Positions 7,471 to 16,794 are shown, counted from the first letter of the stretch. The stretch: DNA of 64,000 nucleotides from Catalinimonas alkaloidigena (GCF_900100765.1 NZ_FNFO01000008.1:1-64000), one strand, 5' to 3'. Program-made: numbers and translations. Notes: generated from the letters alone by a model not told the origin.

Positions 7471-8349
7471 TTAAGCTTTCGGGTGGGCCTGCCGAAACGC
7501 CTCTCGCATTTTTTCAAGCGAGTTGTGGGTATACACCTGTGTGGCAGCCAGGTTACTGTGGCCCAACAGATCTTTAATGGCATTTAAGTCGGCTCCCTTG
7601 TTTAGCAAGTGCGTGGCAAACGTATGCCGAAGCACGTGCGGACTCTTTTTCTCTAGTGCTACCACATCGTCCAGATACTTGCGAACGAGGCGGTAGATAA
7701 ACATGGGATACGCCTCATCGCCGCCATCGGTTACGATGAGGGGACCTTCTGCATCTACGGGAAAGGTGGCGTGTTTGAAAGAAAGGTAACGTTCCAGCAG
7801 GTGGGTCAGGGTCACATTCAGGGGAATCATGCGCTCCTTGTTGCGTTTGCCCAGCACCTTTATGACGCGGTTGTGCAGGCTGATGTCGTTTTCTTTCAGG
7901 CCGATGATCTCCGAAAGGCGGATGCCGGTTCCGTAAATCATTTCCAGGACCAACTTATCGCGCAGGCCGTGAAAGTCGTCTGTAAACTGGGTACGGTCCA
8001 GCACATCCATGATGTCGGATTCCGGAACAAAAACGGGGACCTTTTTTTTGATTTTGGGGCTCTTGATCCGCTGCATGGGGTTTTCGCGGATAGCACTCTC
8101 TTTCAAAAGGTATTTGTAGAATGACCGTAAACAGGCCATTTTTCGACCGACCGAACTGGCGGCAATGCCCGTGCTGATGAGTTTCACCATCCAGGCACGT
8201 ACATCGTAATAATCAGCCTGTTCTAAGGTTCGCCGAGTTGTGTCCTGCAGATGCTGTTCGAATTGCGTCAGGTCATTTCGGTACGACAGGAGGGTGTGTT
8301 CGCTGTACCGTTTTTCGAACTGCAGGAACTCCAAAAAAGAATCAACCAT
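7471..8349 (-). CDS. Xer-type tyrosine recombinase
   Basis: A 292-residue XerC/XerD-type integrase. The N-terminal SAM-like core-binding domain covers about residues 1-85 and the catalytic domain about 105-292. The active-site set is complete: Arg144 (GTGIRLSE), Lys168, His238 and Arg241 (HVLRHTFATH), His264 (LGHSN) and Tyr273 (VYTHNS). Length and context (between rpsU and hpf) fit a chromosomal housekeeping recombinase for dimer resolution rather than a phage integrase. XerC and XerD cannot be told apart here. The start codon lies inside a 13-bp inverted repeat (8342-8380). Confidence 0.9.
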   Translation of the reverse strand: MVDSFLEFLQFEKRYSEHTLLSYRNDLTQFEQHLQDTTRRTLEQADYYDVRAWMVKLISTGIAASSVGRKMACLRSFYKYLLKESAIRENPMQRIKSPKIKKKVPVFVPESDIMDVLDRTQFTDDFHGLRDKLVLEMIYGTGIRLSEIIGLKENDISLHNRVIKVLGKRNKERMIPLNVTLTHLLERYLSFKHATFPVDAEGPLIVTDGGDEAYPMFIYRLVRKYLDDVVALEKKSPHVLRHTFATHLLNKGADLNAIKDLLGHSNLAATQVYTHNSLEKMREAFRQAHPKA

Positions 8350-8380
8350 ATTAGCAGAGGTTTCCTACTAATATGGTTGA
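8342..8380 (-). promoter_or_regulatory. Inverted repeat over the xer start codon
   Basis: Perfect 13-bp arms (TCAACCATATTAG at 8342-8354, its complement at 8368-8380) flank a 13-base loop. On the mRNA the ATG at 8349-8347 lies in the 3' arm, so a hairpin would bury the start codon. The loop contains AGGA, a possible weak ribosome-binding site. Confidence 0.6.
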
Positions 8381-8403
8381 AATAAAGGAAAATGTCTATA
8401 AAA

Positions 8404-8598
8404 TCAGAGAGTTTCTTTGCTCTGCATCTTCTCGCGGTAAATAGCGCGCAGCTTCTCGGTACGACGAGCCACCGAAGGTTTCTCGAAGTACGCACGGCTA
8501 CGAATTTCACGCAACACGCCGGTACGCTCAAACTTCTTCTTGAAACGCTTTAATGCGCGGTCAATCGACTCGTTATCTTTTACGTTAATTACGATCAT
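8404..8598 (-). CDS. rpsU: 30S ribosomal protein bS21
   Basis: A 64-residue basic protein, MIVINVKDNESIDRALKRF then KKKFERTGVLREIRSR, a clear bS21. It belongs to the small subunit near the anti-Shine-Dalgarno region of 16S rRNA. The first gene of the rpsU-xer-hpf unit, it has its own promoter at 8623-8653. The C-terminal half is rich in Arg and Lys, as usual. Confidence 0.96.
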   Translation of the reverse strand: MIVINVKDNESIDRALKRFKKKFERTGVLREIRSRAYFEKPSVARRTEKLRAIYREKMQSKETL

Positions 8599-8622
8599 GC
8601 TCTTCTAACTGATTTAGGCCTG

Positions 8623-8653
8623 CAAATGTAGCATTTTCATAAATGGAAGTCAA
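8623..8653 (-). promoter_or_regulatory. rpsU promoter (-33/-7)
   Basis: On the - strand TTG (8653-8651), 20 bases, then TACATTTG (8630-8623), an exact TAnnTTTG match. It lies just past the acyl-CoA dehydrogenase stop, so rpsU is an independent unit. Confidence 0.75.
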
Positions 8654-8657
8654 GAGC

Positions 8658-9827
8658 TTAACCGCGAAGAATAGATCGGGAAATAACAACTTTCTGGATT
8701 TCGGAAGTGCCTTCGCCAATCGTACACAATTTGGCGTCACGGTAATACTTTTCGGCCGGAAAATCTTTGGTATAGCCGTACCCTCCGAAAATCTGTACTG
8801 CTTCGTTTGCACAGCGTACCGCCACTTCCGACGCATAATATTTCGCCATGGCCGACTCTTGGGTTACGGGTAATCCCCGGGTTTTCCGATCGGCTGCCCG
8901 GAACGTCAACAGACGAGCCGCTTCGAGTTCGGTCGCCATGTCGGCTAGCTTAAAAGCGATGGCTTGGAAATCGGCAATGGGGCGGCCAAACTGCCGGCGT
9001 TCCTGCGCATAGCGAAGTGCGGCTTCGTAAGCGCCTTGTGCAATGCCCAGGCTGAGCGCCGCAATCGAAATCCGGCCGCCATCCAATACCTTCAGCGCTT
9101 GAACGAATCCTTCGCCTACCTTCCCCAGCACGTTCTCGCGCGGCACGCGACAATCCTGAAAAATCAACTCGGTGGTCTCGGAGGCCCGCATGCCCAATTT
9201 ATTTTCTTTGCGCCCGGCCGAAAATCCGGGTGTACCCTTCTCGATCACGAAAGCCGTCATGCCATGCGAATCGCCCGTTTCGCCCGTGCGGGCAATGATC
9301 ACGGCCACATGTCCCGACTTCCCGTGGGTGATAAAATTCTTGCTCCCGTTCAGAACGAAATGGTCACCGTCTTCCACCGCCACAGTACGCATGTTGGCGG
9401 CATCCGACCCGGTATTGGCTTCGGTCAGGCCCCAAGCACCCAGCCGTTCGCCAGTGGCGAGTTTGGGTAGCCATTTCTTTTTCTGCGCCTCGTTGCCAAA
9501 TTGAAGAATGTGGCCGGTACACAGCGAGTTGTGCGCCGCCACCGAGAGGCCAATGGACCCGTCGATTCTGGCGATCTCCTGAATCGCAGTGACGTATTCG
9601 GCGTAGCCAAATCCAGACCCGCCGTACGTTTCAGGCACCAGTACGCCCAAAAGTCCCAGCGAGCCCAGCTTCTGAAACAAATCGACGGGAAAAGCCTGCC
9701 GCTCGTCCCAATCCATTTTATAGGGTTCTATCTCGCGCGCTCCGAAATCGCGCACCATATCAGCAATCATGCGCTGGTTTTCGCTTAGCTCGAACGAAAG
9801 GCCCGCTTCGTCAACGATAGTCTGCAT
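8658..9827 (-). CDS. Acyl-CoA dehydrogenase
   Basis: A 389-residue FAD enzyme of fatty-acid or branched-chain acyl-CoA oxidation. It has the full fold: N-terminal helical domain, the middle beta domain with [11 protein letters not shown] and FITHGKSG, and a C-terminal domain ending [18 protein letters not shown] and [11 protein letters not shown]. The Glu of GEGTSE is in the place of the catalytic base in short/medium-chain enzymes. Chain-length specificity is not readable. It is a monocistronic - strand gene with the long spacer 9828-10243 upstream; a weak -7-like TATCTTTA lies in that spacer. Confidence 0.92.
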   Translation of the reverse strand: MQTIVDEAGLSFELSENQRMIADMVRDFGAREIEPYKMDWDERQAFPVDLFQKLGSLGLLGVLVPETYGGSGFGYAEYVTAIQEIARIDGSIGLSVAAHNSLCTGHILQFGNEAQKKKWLPKLATGERLGAWGLTEANTGSDAANMRTVAVEDGDHFVLNGSKNFITHGKSGHVAVIIARTGETGDSHGMTAFVIEKGTPGFSAGRKENKLGMRASETTELIFQDCRVPRENVLGKVGEGFVQALKVLDGGRISIAALSLGIAQGAYEAALRYAQERRQFGRPIADFQAIAFKLADMATELEAARLLTFRAADRKTRGLPVTQESAMAKYYASEVAVRCANEAVQIFGGYGYTKDFPAEKYYRDAKLCTIGEGTSEIQKVVISRSILRG

Positions 9828-10243
9828 GTTCAGGGGGATTGGTGTAAATCTTGATCAAGTTGTTTGGTACCTAAAGATACAAGTCAAACGGCGAAATAGT
9901 TTGTCAAATAAAAAGATATGTCTTACCTTGCTATTACGATTAACAGGTTTTTCATCAGGTAAACCCCACTACCTCAGCCCGTTAATCGAAACGCCTGTTA
10001 CCCACCGCAGGTTTGTCGTATCAACGAACTGTAACTCACCTTTCGTAAATTCAGTACGCTTTATGTGCCGTCTTAACATCTCGCTTGGACACAAGCGTTT
10101 GCACATAATGAAACACACATCCACGGGTACAATGTTAAGAAACTAATATTTTTTTTAACAATATTTACCCTACCTCTTGGAAAACCCACCCCTATTTCAG
10201 TATTTTGTCCTCGCTAATTGCTAGATAACTAATAATAACGCTT
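9828..10243. other. Divergent intergenic region, acyl-CoA dehydrogenase / UDP-glucose dehydrogenase
   Basis: About 416 bases without a supported gene. It should hold promoters for both flanking genes. On the - strand a -7-like TATCTTTA lies near 9872-9880. On the + strand TATTTTG near 10201 is an imperfect -7. A small hairpin CGCTTG-GACA-CAAGCG lies at 10082-10097, and an AT-rich tract at 10133-10175. The open frame at 9769-10146 shows no family and is a chance frame. Confidence 0.5.
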
Positions 10244-11599
10244 ATGAAAATTGCAGTTGTAGGAACAGGCTACGTTGGACTGGTAACAGGCACATGCTTC
10301 GCCGAAACGGGCAATACCGTCCACTGTGTAGACATTGACGAGAGAAAAGTAAAGAAGCTCCAGAATGGTGTAATCACCATTTATGAGCCCGGCTTAGAGG
10401 CCCTTTTTGAAAGAAATATCGAGCAAGGTCGCCTAAAATTCACGACCAATCTGGCAGAAGGCATCAAAGATGCAGAAATCATTTTCTTGGCACTTCCGAC
10501 TCCTCCCGGAGAAGACGGTTCGGCCGACTTGAAATATGTTTTGAACGTAGCGAAAGACCTGGGCTTCCTGCTCGAAAAGTACGCCGTAGTGGTGGACAAG
10601 AGCACCGTGCCGGTCGGTACTGCCGAAAAGGTCCACGCCAAAATCGCCGAAAATGCCAAAGTAGCGTTCGACGTGGTTTCGAACCCTGAGTTCCTTCGCG
10701 AAGGCGTGGCCGTAGAAGACTTCATGAAACCCGATCGGGTGGTTGTAGGGACAAGCTCAGAGCGCGCTCGCAAGAAAATGGAGCAGTTGTACGCGCCATT
10801 CGTCCGTCAGGGTAACCCTATCATTTTCATGGACGAACGTTCGGCAGAAATGACCAAGTACGCGGCCAACTCTTTCCTGGCAGCCAAAATCACGTTCATG
10901 AACGAAATCGCCAACCTGTGCGACAAAGTGGGCGCCAACGTGGATGACATCCGCCGGGGTATTGGCTCAGACAGCCGCATCGGCAAGCGCTTCCTGTTCG
11001 CCGGGATTGGTTACGGCGGTAGCTGCTTCCCGAAGGACGTACAGGCCCTGGCCAAAACTTCTCAAGATTATGCGTACGACTTCCGCATGCTGAAGGCGGT
11101 AATGGATGTCAACGCCGATCAGAAATCCAAGCTTTTGCCGAAAGTGAAAGAGTATTTCGGTGGCGACCTGGCCGGAAAGAAAATCGCGGTATGGGGTCTC
11201 TCTTTTAAACCTTACACCGATGACATCCGGGAAGCACCCGCGCTGGAGAACATCAAAGCCCTCTTGGCAGAAGGTGCCAGCGTAGTAGCATACGATCCGG
11301 AAGCCATGGAAAATGTACGGGAAGTGGTAGGAACTTCGATCGCATTTGCAGAGAGTCCTTACGAAGCGCTGGAAGACGCCGACGCGTTGATGATCTTCAC
11401 CGAATGGCCTGTTTTCCGGACGCCTGACTTCGAGAAAATGGAGTCACTTTTAAATAATAAAGCTATTTTTGACGGTAGGAACCTGTTTGAACCTGAACTG
11501 ATGGAGGAGCTGGGCTTTGTATACCACAGCATCGGTCGCCGTGCCATCACGAAGGAAATTCCAAATCCTAAGAAGCCTACCGATCAAGTAATAGCATAA
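10244..11599 (+). CDS. ugd: UDP-glucose 6-dehydrogenase
   Basis: A 451-residue enzyme that oxidises UDP-glucose to UDP-glucuronate using two NAD. The N-terminal Rossmann motif [12 protein letters not shown] is at residues 5-16. The catalytic Cys261 is in [10 protein letters not shown]. The C-terminal domain has the expected [16 protein letters not shown]. It is one base from the next gene, a UDP-glucuronate decarboxylase, so the pair forms the route UDP-glucose to UDP-glucuronate to UDP-xylose. The product would feed exopolysaccharide or cell-surface glycan. GDP-mannose dehydrogenase is unlikely given the partner gene. Confidence 0.9.
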   Translation: MKIAVVGTGYVGLVTGTCFAETGNTVHCVDIDERKVKKLQNGVITIYEPGLEALFERNIEQGRLKFTTNLAEGIKDAEIIFLALPTPPGEDGSADLKYVLNVAKDLGFLLEKYAVVVDKSTVPVGTAEKVHAKIAENAKVAFDVVSNPEFLREGVAVEDFMKPDRVVVGTSSERARKKMEQLYAPFVRQGNPIIFMDERSAEMTKYAANSFLAAKITFMNEIANLCDKVGANVDDIRRGIGSDSRIGKRFLFAGIGYGGSCFPKDVQALAKTSQDYAYDFRMLKAVMDVNADQKSKLLPKVKEYFGGDLAGKKIAVWGLSFKPYTDDIREAPALENIKALLAEGASVVAYDPEAMENVREVVGTSIAFAESPYEALEDADALMIFTEWPVFRTPDFEKMESLLNNKAIFDGRNLFEPELMEELGFVYHSIGRRAITKEIPNPKKPTDQVIA

Positions 11600-11600
11600 C

Positions 11601-12560
11601 ATGAAGCGAGTCTTAGTTACAGGGGGAGCCGGGTTTCTCGGCTCCCATCTTTGCGACCGGATGCTCCGGGAAGGATACTCTGTCATAGCGATGGATAACC
11701 TGATCACCGGAGATTTACGCAACATCGAACATCTTTTTAAAGAAAAGGACTTTGAGTTCTATCATCACGATGTTTCGAAGTTTGTACACGTCCCCGGTCC
11801 CCTGGATTACATTCTTCATTTCGCTTCACCCGCCAGCCCCATCGATTACCTGAAGATGCCCATTCAGACCCTGAAAGTGGGTTCGTTAGGGACGCACAAT
11901 CTTCTGGGTCTGGCACGGGTCAAAAAAGCCCGCATCCTGGTCGCCTCTACTTCTGAAGTGTACGGCGATCCGCTCGTTCACCCCCAAACAGAAGACTATT
12001 GGGGCAACGTGAATCCCATTGGCCCGCGAGGCGTTTACGACGAGGCCAAGCGCTTTCAGGAAGCCATCACGATGGCGTACCATACTTTCCACGGACTCGA
12101 AACCCGAATTGTACGGATCTTCAATACGTACGGACCTCGCATGCGCCTCGACGACGGTCGCGTCTTGCCCGCATTCATCGGACAAGCGTTACGCGGCCAG
12201 GATCTGACGGTATTCGGTGACGGATCGCAGACACGCGCATTCTGTTACGTAGACGATCTGGTGGATGGTATTTATCGCCTTCTGATGAGCGACTACCCTT
12301 ATCCCGTTAACATTGGAAACCCTGATGAAATTACCATTCAGGAATTTGGTGAAGAAATTCTGAAACTCACAGGGGCAGACCAAAAGCTTATTCACAAGCC
12401 GTTGCCAAAGGACGATCCCAAGCAACGGAAACCCGACATCACCAAAGCCAAAGAGATTTTGGGATGGGAGCCTAAAGTATCCCGCTCAGAGGGACTCAAG
12501 CTCACTTACGAATTCTTTAAAGAACGCGTAAAGACAGAAAAAGCCCAAGAAACCGAATAA
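11601..12560 (+). CDS. UDP-glucuronate decarboxylase (UDP-xylose synthase), SDR family
   Basis: A 319-residue extended short-chain dehydrogenase. The NAD motif [11 protein letters not shown] starts at residue 7. The catalytic pair Tyr146 and Lys150 is in GVYDEAKR. The stretch [18 protein letters not shown] is characteristic of UXS enzymes, which convert UDP-glucuronate to UDP-xylose. It starts one base after ugd, which supplies its substrate. It ends at a strong terminator (12567-12591). Confidence 0.87.
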   Translation: MKRVLVTGGAGFLGSHLCDRMLREGYSVIAMDNLITGDLRNIEHLFKEKDFEFYHHDVSKFVHVPGPLDYILHFASPASPIDYLKMPIQTLKVGSLGTHNLLGLARVKKARILVASTSEVYGDPLVHPQTEDYWGNVNPIGPRGVYDEAKRFQEAITMAYHTFHGLETRIVRIFNTYGPRMRLDDGRVLPAFIGQALRGQDLTVFGDGSQTRAFCYVDDLVDGIYRLLMSDYPYPVNIGNPDEITIQEFGEEILKLTGADQKLIHKPLPKDDPKQRKPDITKAKEILGWEPKVSRSEGLKLTYEFFKERVKTEKAQETE

Positions 12561-12566
12561 ACAAAG

Positions 12567-12591
12567 AACGCCGCTAGTAAGCGGCGTTTTT
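12567..12591 (+). terminator. Terminator between UXS and acetyltransferase genes
   Basis: A 9-bp stem, AACGCCGCT with AGCGGCGTT, a 4-base loop and TTTTT. It ends only five bases before the ATG of the acetyltransferase at 12597, leaving no space for a separate promoter or leader. Confidence 0.85.
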
Positions 12592-12596
12592 GCTAT

Positions 12597-13172
12597 ATGG
12601 ATACCTATTTCTCGCACGAAACGGCCGTTGTCGATCCGGGTTGTTTCATCGGAGCCGGAACACACATCTGGCACTTCTCCCACCTGATGACCGGTTGCAG
12701 AATCGGGGGAGGATGCAGCTTAGGACAAAATGTGTTCGTTGCGGGTAGTGTTGTTCTGGGGCGCAATGTGAAAGTCCAGAATAACGTCTCGCTCTACGAC
12801 GGTGTTACCTGTGAAGACGATGTTTTTATCGGTCCCTCGGTCGTCTTCACCAACGTGATCAATCCGCGCAGTCAGGTCAACCGGAAATCGGAGTATCGTC
12901 GCACACACGTCCAAAAAGGCGCTACGCTGGGTGCCAATGCCACCATCATCTGCGGCGTGACCATCGGCCGCTACGCGTTTGTCGGAGCCGGTGCGGTAGT
13001 GACCCGCCACGTGCTTCCGTATGCATTGGTAGTGGGCAACCCCGCGCGGCCTGTGGGCTGGATGAGCGAACGTGGACACAAACTCCAGTTCGATGCACAA
13101 GGCCGTGCCCAGTGCCCGGAAACGGGGCAATCGTACCAACTATCACCGCAAGGCGTCACCCTTATCGACTAA
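12597..13172 (+). CDS. Left-handed beta-helix N-acetyltransferase (WlbB-like)
   Basis: A 191-residue hexapeptide-repeat acyltransferase. The N terminus ([23 protein letters not shown]) matches WlbB, which acetylates UDP-2-acetamido-3-amino-2,3-dideoxyglucuronate in making O-antigen and capsule sugars. Repeats of the form (I/V)GxxxxI run through residues 15-155. The rest of the wlb pathway is not in this window, so the substrate is uncertain. The neighbouring UDP-glucuronate genes support a nucleotide-sugar role. The start is unusual: a terminator hairpin ends five bases before it. The 3' end overlaps ytxJ by 4 bases. Confidence 0.78.
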   Translation: MDTYFSHETAVVDPGCFIGAGTHIWHFSHLMTGCRIGGGCSLGQNVFVAGSVVLGRNVKVQNNVSLYDGVTCEDDVFIGPSVVFTNVINPRSQVNRKSEYRRTHVQKGATLGANATIICGVTIGRYAFVGAGAVVTRHVLPYALVVGNPARPVGWMSERGHKLQFDAQGRAQCPETGQSYQLSPQGVTLID

Positions 13173-13522
13173 GCGGTAGTCAACTGATCGGCCTGAGTTT
13201 TCAGTTCTTCGTAAGAGATGCCGAGATGAGATTCGTGGTAGACCACTTTTCCCTGATGTACCAGGAGTGCTTGAGGAGATTCGTGCCGGATGCCCAGTTG
13301 CTCTTCTACCGCGTTAGAAACCACACGGTAACTAATCAAATCTAAAAAATAAGGTTCTACGGATGCCATCTCCGCCGTATTCCAGGCACGTTCCAGCCGA
13401 GCTAACGCCGCCGCACTGATGGGACAACGCGTGCTATGCTTATAAATAAGGACAGGTTTTTCGTTGGAGTGCGCAATTGCCTGGGTCAGGCCTTCGGTCG
13501 ATTCTATTCTTTTCCAGTTCAT
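13169..13522 (-). CDS. ytxJ: Bacillithiol-system redox protein YtxJ
   Basis: A 117-residue monothiol thioredoxin-fold protein (DUF2847). The conserved [11 protein letters not shown] motif carries the single reactive Cys33. In Bacillus and Bacteroidota this family co-occurs with bacillithiol, probably removing bacillithiol from mixed disulfides. The ypdA gene at 6008-7036 is its likely functional partner. I start it at the ATG at 13522; a GTG six bases upstream is also in frame. Its stop overlaps the end of the convergent acetyltransferase. Confidence 0.87.
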   Translation of the reverse strand: MNWKRIESTEGLTQAIAHSNEKPVLIYKHSTRCPISAAALARLERAWNTAEMASVEPYFLDLISYRVVSNAVEEQLGIRHESPQALLVHQGKVVYHESHLGISYEELKTQADQLTTA

Positions 13523-13583
13523 TACCACAAGTTATTTGTGACTGGAACGTAAAAACCGGGGAATCGGATTCCCTCTCGCAAAA

Positions 13584-14321
13584 CTATTCGTACCAGAGGC
13601 CTTTTTCGGACTTGTCGTGCTTCGGCTTTTCCGGCTTCTCGCGCATGTACACAGGCATGAAGTTACGCGGATTGAGACGCGACAGCCACAGCTTGCGCTT
13701 ACGATACCGCTCCTTGGCTTCGTACGATTTTTGCCACTTGCGCCCGGCCTGGTCGGCACTCTGATGCACGTTTTCGTAACGACGGCGGGGATTTTTATGC
13801 GACAGCTTGGCATAATGGGTATTGCGCCCAGCCTTTTCCATTTCTTCCAGCGAAGGATTCCGGTTTCGGCCTATTTTGGGTGCTTCGTGCTTCGGTACCG
13901 AATGGTAGATGGCACCCCCATCCACCGTCTCGCCACTCTTTACCTCTTCGCGTCGGCGCGCCTTGGAGGACAGCTTGTGCATGATGGGCTCGCCCTTTTT
14001 CATCTCCTCGCTCTTCGCTTCTTTGCGGTTGATCTGCTTTTTAGAGATGTCTTTGTAAATGGCTTTCCCGTTGACGGTCTGTTCGTTCTTCTCTTCGCGA
14101 CGCTGTTTTTTCTTCAGGAAAGCGCGCTTGGGATGGTAGCCGGTCGAGGCGTCGCCTTTTTGCGGCACGGGCCGATAGAAATTGGCCTTCTTCTTTTTAT
14201 CATCCTGTGGAGAGCTTTTGCTATGGATAATGCGCGTTTCGCCCGGTACTTGCGCGTAAGCAGTAGCGCCCGTAACGAGTAAAACAAAAATTCCCCCCAG
14301 TACGATCAGAAGATGTCTCAT
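13584..14321 (-). CDS. Secreted basic repeat protein, unknown function
   Basis: A 245-residue protein I do not recognise. An N-terminal signal peptide (residues 1-23, ending TAYAQ) directs export. The mature part is very rich in Lys, Arg and Glu. It contains a repeat of exactly 25 residues: starts at about 79, 104 and 129 (NEQTVNGKAIYKDIS, SEEMKKGEPIMHKLS, SGETVDGGAIYHSVP), with degenerate copies at about 55 and 157. Each unit has a G-x-(A/P)-I-(Y/M) core followed by a basic stretch. The C terminus holds RLNPRNFMPVY. The upstream neighbour is a small basic lipoprotein of similar composition, so the two may act together at the envelope. Confidence 0.65.
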   Translation of the reverse strand: MRHLLIVLGGIFVLLVTGATAYAQVPGETRIIHSKSSPQDDKKKKANFYRPVPQKGDASTGYHPKRAFLKKKQRREEKNEQTVNGKAIYKDISKKQINRKEAKSEEMKKGEPIMHKLSSKARRREEVKSGETVDGGAIYHSVPKHEAPKIGRNRNPSLEEMEKAGRNTHYAKLSHKNPRRRYENVHQSADQAGRKWQKSYEAKERYRKRKLWLSRLNPRNFMPVYMREKPEKPKHDKSEKGLWYE

Positions 14322-14353
14322 AAACCTACTCCATTCTGGTGCGCATGTGCTAA

Positions 14354-14611
14354 TCAGCGCACCCGGAACGGATTGCTATTTTTTTTCTGTAATAAGCCAT
14401 TCTTGTCACTTTCGCGCGATTTCTTCTTACGCTTAGCGTTATCGCCAGCCGCAACAATTTGTGCACTGCTGTAGCTCGGACACGTAGATGGCTGACAACT
14501 TGGGAGTAAAAATAGTGCACCGCATAAGACCAGCACACAGGAAAAAGGGCGGGGAAAGTACACGAACCACGTACGGGCTAATATTCTGTGATATAGGGAG
14601 ATAGGAGACAT
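14354..14611 (-). CDS. Small basic lipoprotein, unknown function
   Basis: An 85-residue protein with a hydrophobic stretch (residues 24-37) and a lipobox, LLPSC, giving a lipidated Cys39. The mature part is short and basic (KRKKKSRES, then NGLLQKKNSNPFRVR). It begins 3 bases after the E1 stop, so it is probably read from the E1 message. Small CPxY-containing lipoproteins of this kind are common in Bacteroidota, but no function is known. The N-terminal extension before the hydrophobic region is long, so the start is uncertain. Confidence 0.6.
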   Translation of the reverse strand: MSPISLYHRILARTWFVYFPRPFSCVLVLCGALFLLPSCQPSTCPSYSSAQIVAAGDNAKRKKKSRESDKNGLLQKKNSNPFRVR

Positions 14612-14614
14612 AGG

Positions 14615-16621
14615 CTAAAAGGCTAATAATTCTTCTACTTTTTTCGCCAACCGCTCACGGGGCAGAAAGTGTTTTTCTAACGAAGCCGCAAAGGGCACCG
14701 GTGTATCTAACGCGCCCACGCGCATCACAGGTGCATCGAGGTACACAAAACAGTGCTCGGCAATCCAGGCGGCAATCTCTCCGCCGATTCCTCCAGTCAA
14801 GCAATCTTCGTGCAAAATCAGAACGCGTCCCGTTTTGCGCACCGCCGCTTCTACCGTTTCGTGATCCCAGGGAAGCAACGTCCTCAAGTCGACGATTTCT
14901 GCCGTAACGCCTGCCATTGTTTGTACAACTTCTTGAGCCCAATGCACCCCCATACCGTAGGTAATGATGGTCACATCCTCACCCGAAGCCACTATTGACG
15001 CTTGCCCGAGGGGCAAGGTATAATAATCGTCGGGGACGGGACCGGTAAGCGACCGATACAGGGCTTTGTGCTCGAAATAGAGTACCGGATTGGGATCTTC
15101 GATGGAAGCATTCAGGAGGCCTTTGGCATCGTAAGGTGTGGAGGGATACACGACTTTTAAACCCGGCGTATGGAAAAACCACGCTTCGTTCGACTGCGAA
15201 TGGAAAGGCCCTGCCCCAACTCCTGCCCCGGTCGGCATGCGGATTACCACATCGGCGGCTTGCTGCCAGCGGTAGTGCAGTTTCGCCAGGTTGTTTACGA
15301 TCTGGTTGAACCCGCACGTCACAAAATCGGCAAACTGCATCTCCACGATCGACTTCCAGCCGGCAATCGACAGCCCTACCCCCACGCCGACGATGGCCGA
15401 TTCGCAGAGCGGCGTGTTGCGCACGCGCGCTTTCCCGAAACGCGCCATCAGACCTTCTGTTACTTTAAACACACCACCGTATTCGGCGACATCTTGCCCC
15501 ATCAGCACCAGTTGCGGATACCGCTCGAAACTCTGGCGAATGGCGTCGGCAATGGCATCTACAAAGCGCTTGTCCGAGGTGACCTCCTGGGCAGGGGCAA
15601 CGGAATGCGGCACATGCGGAGCATAAACGTCAGCTAGCTCCCTTTCCGTAGCGTCGGGGGCGGGTTCGGCAAAAGCTTCCTGCAAGCCCGCGTCGATTTC
15701 CGCCTGGATGCGCGCACGCAGCTGGGTGTTGGTCTCGTCATCCAGCACGCCTTCCTTGCGCAGAAACGCTTCGAAATTTTGGACGGGATCTTTCCGGGCC
15801 CAGGTGTCCAGCAACTCGCTCGGTACGTACTTGGTGCCGGAGGCTTCTTCGTGCCCTCGCATACGGAACGTCATCGCTTCCACCAACACCGGGCGCGGAT
15901 TTTCGCGCATGCTGGCCGCCAGGTGCCGGATGGTGTCGAATATATCTAAAATGTTGTTGCCATCCACCTGCACCGCCTCCATGCCGTACCCGAGGCCTTT
16001 GTCGACGAAACTTTTGCAACGGAACTGCTCATCGCTGGGCGTCGAAAGGCCGTAGCCGTTGTTTTCCACGATGAACAACACCGGAAGCTGCCACACGGAC
16101 GCGACGTTTAGGGCTTCGTGAAATTCGCCTTCGCTGGTGCCGCCGTCGCCGCTAAAGGCCGCGACCACCTTTGCTTCGTCCCACAACCGATGCGCCAGGG
16201 CAAGTCCATCGGCCACAGAGAGTTGGGGTCCCAGATGCGAAATCATGCCGACGATGTAATGCTCCGGATCTCCGAAGTGAAACGAACGATCACGCCCCCG
16301 GGTATAGCCCGAAGCTTTCCCCTGAAATTGCGCAAACAAACGCGCCAACGGCAGTTGCCGCTGTGTAAAAACGCCCAGATTGCGGTGCAGGGGCAGAATG
16401 TATTCGTCGGGTCGGAGCGCACAAGTCACACCGACAGCAATGGCCTCCTGCCCGATGCCCGAGAACCATTTGCTGATTTTTCCCTGCCGCAACAGAATCA
16501 GCATTTTCTCTTCGATCATCCGGGGTTTGAGCAACGCTTCGTACAGCGCCAGCAAGTCCTGATCGGTGTAATGCTTTCGATCAAACTGGAGGATGGATTC
16601 TTCCTGAACGGCTGAGGACAT
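14615..16621 (-). CDS. Thiamine-pyrophosphate 2-oxoacid dehydrogenase E1, fused alpha and beta
   Basis: A 668-residue single-chain E1. Residues about 1-330 are the alpha part with the TPP motif GDGGTSEGEFHEALN through ENNGYG. Residues about 350-668 are the beta part (LMGQDVAEYGGVFKVTEGL). It decarboxylates a branched-chain 2-oxoacid or pyruvate and passes the acyl group to the lipoyl E2. The sequence resembles the branched-chain (2-oxoisovalerate) type, but substrate choice is inference. No E2 or E3 gene is adjacent. Fusion of the two subunits is known in Bacteroidota. Confidence 0.85.
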   Translation of the reverse strand: MSSAVQEESILQFDRKHYTDQDLLALYEALLKPRMIEEKMLILLRQGKISKWFSGIGQEAIAVGVTCALRPDEYILPLHRNLGVFTQRQLPLARLFAQFQGKASGYTRGRDRSFHFGDPEHYIVGMISHLGPQLSVADGLALAHRLWDEAKVVAAFSGDGGTSEGEFHEALNVASVWQLPVLFIVENNGYGLSTPSDEQFRCKSFVDKGLGYGMEAVQVDGNNILDIFDTIRHLAASMRENPRPVLVEAMTFRMRGHEEASGTKYVPSELLDTWARKDPVQNFEAFLRKEGVLDDETNTQLRARIQAEIDAGLQEAFAEPAPDATERELADVYAPHVPHSVAPAQEVTSDKRFVDAIADAIRQSFERYPQLVLMGQDVAEYGGVFKVTEGLMARFGKARVRNTPLCESAIVGVGVGLSIAGWKSIVEMQFADFVTCGFNQIVNNLAKLHYRWQQAADVVIRMPTGAGVGAGPFHSQSNEAWFFHTPGLKVVYPSTPYDAKGLLNASIEDPNPVLYFEHKALYRSLTGPVPDDYYTLPLGQASIVASGEDVTIITYGMGVHWAQEVVQTMAGVTAEIVDLRTLLPWDHETVEAAVRKTGRVLILHEDCLTGGIGGEIAAWIAEHCFVYLDAPVMRVGALDTPVPFAASLEKHFLPRERLAKKVEELLAF

Positions 16622-16778
16622 AAGGTCGTGGTTTTAACCGGCCAAACAATGGGAGCGAAATTTGGTTAGGACAGAACTGAGGCCATCGCTTTGTTTTCTT
16701 CCCGGGAGATCGGCCGTTCGATTTCCGAATTAAACCCGAAAAATTACGCAGCGAATCCGTAAATCGTGTAAACTCCTC

Positions 16779-16786
16779 TAACTTTG
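16779..16786 (+). promoter_or_regulatory. -7 element directly before the M16 peptidase
   Basis: TAACTTTG is an exact TAnnTTTG match, with the ATG only 8 bases past it. The transcript would have almost no leader. No TTG is seen 19-20 bases upstream. Confidence 0.6.
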
Positions 16787-16794
16787 ATCCGCTT

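Noticed and set aside
8342-8380. A dif site for the Xer recombinase
   Set aside because: dif has 11-base arms with a 6-base centre and specific consensus; here the arms are 13 bases with a 13-base spacer and overlap a start codon.
9769-10146. A + strand open frame in the spacer before ugd
   Set aside because: It overlaps the acyl-CoA dehydrogenase start and has no recognisable domain or promoter.
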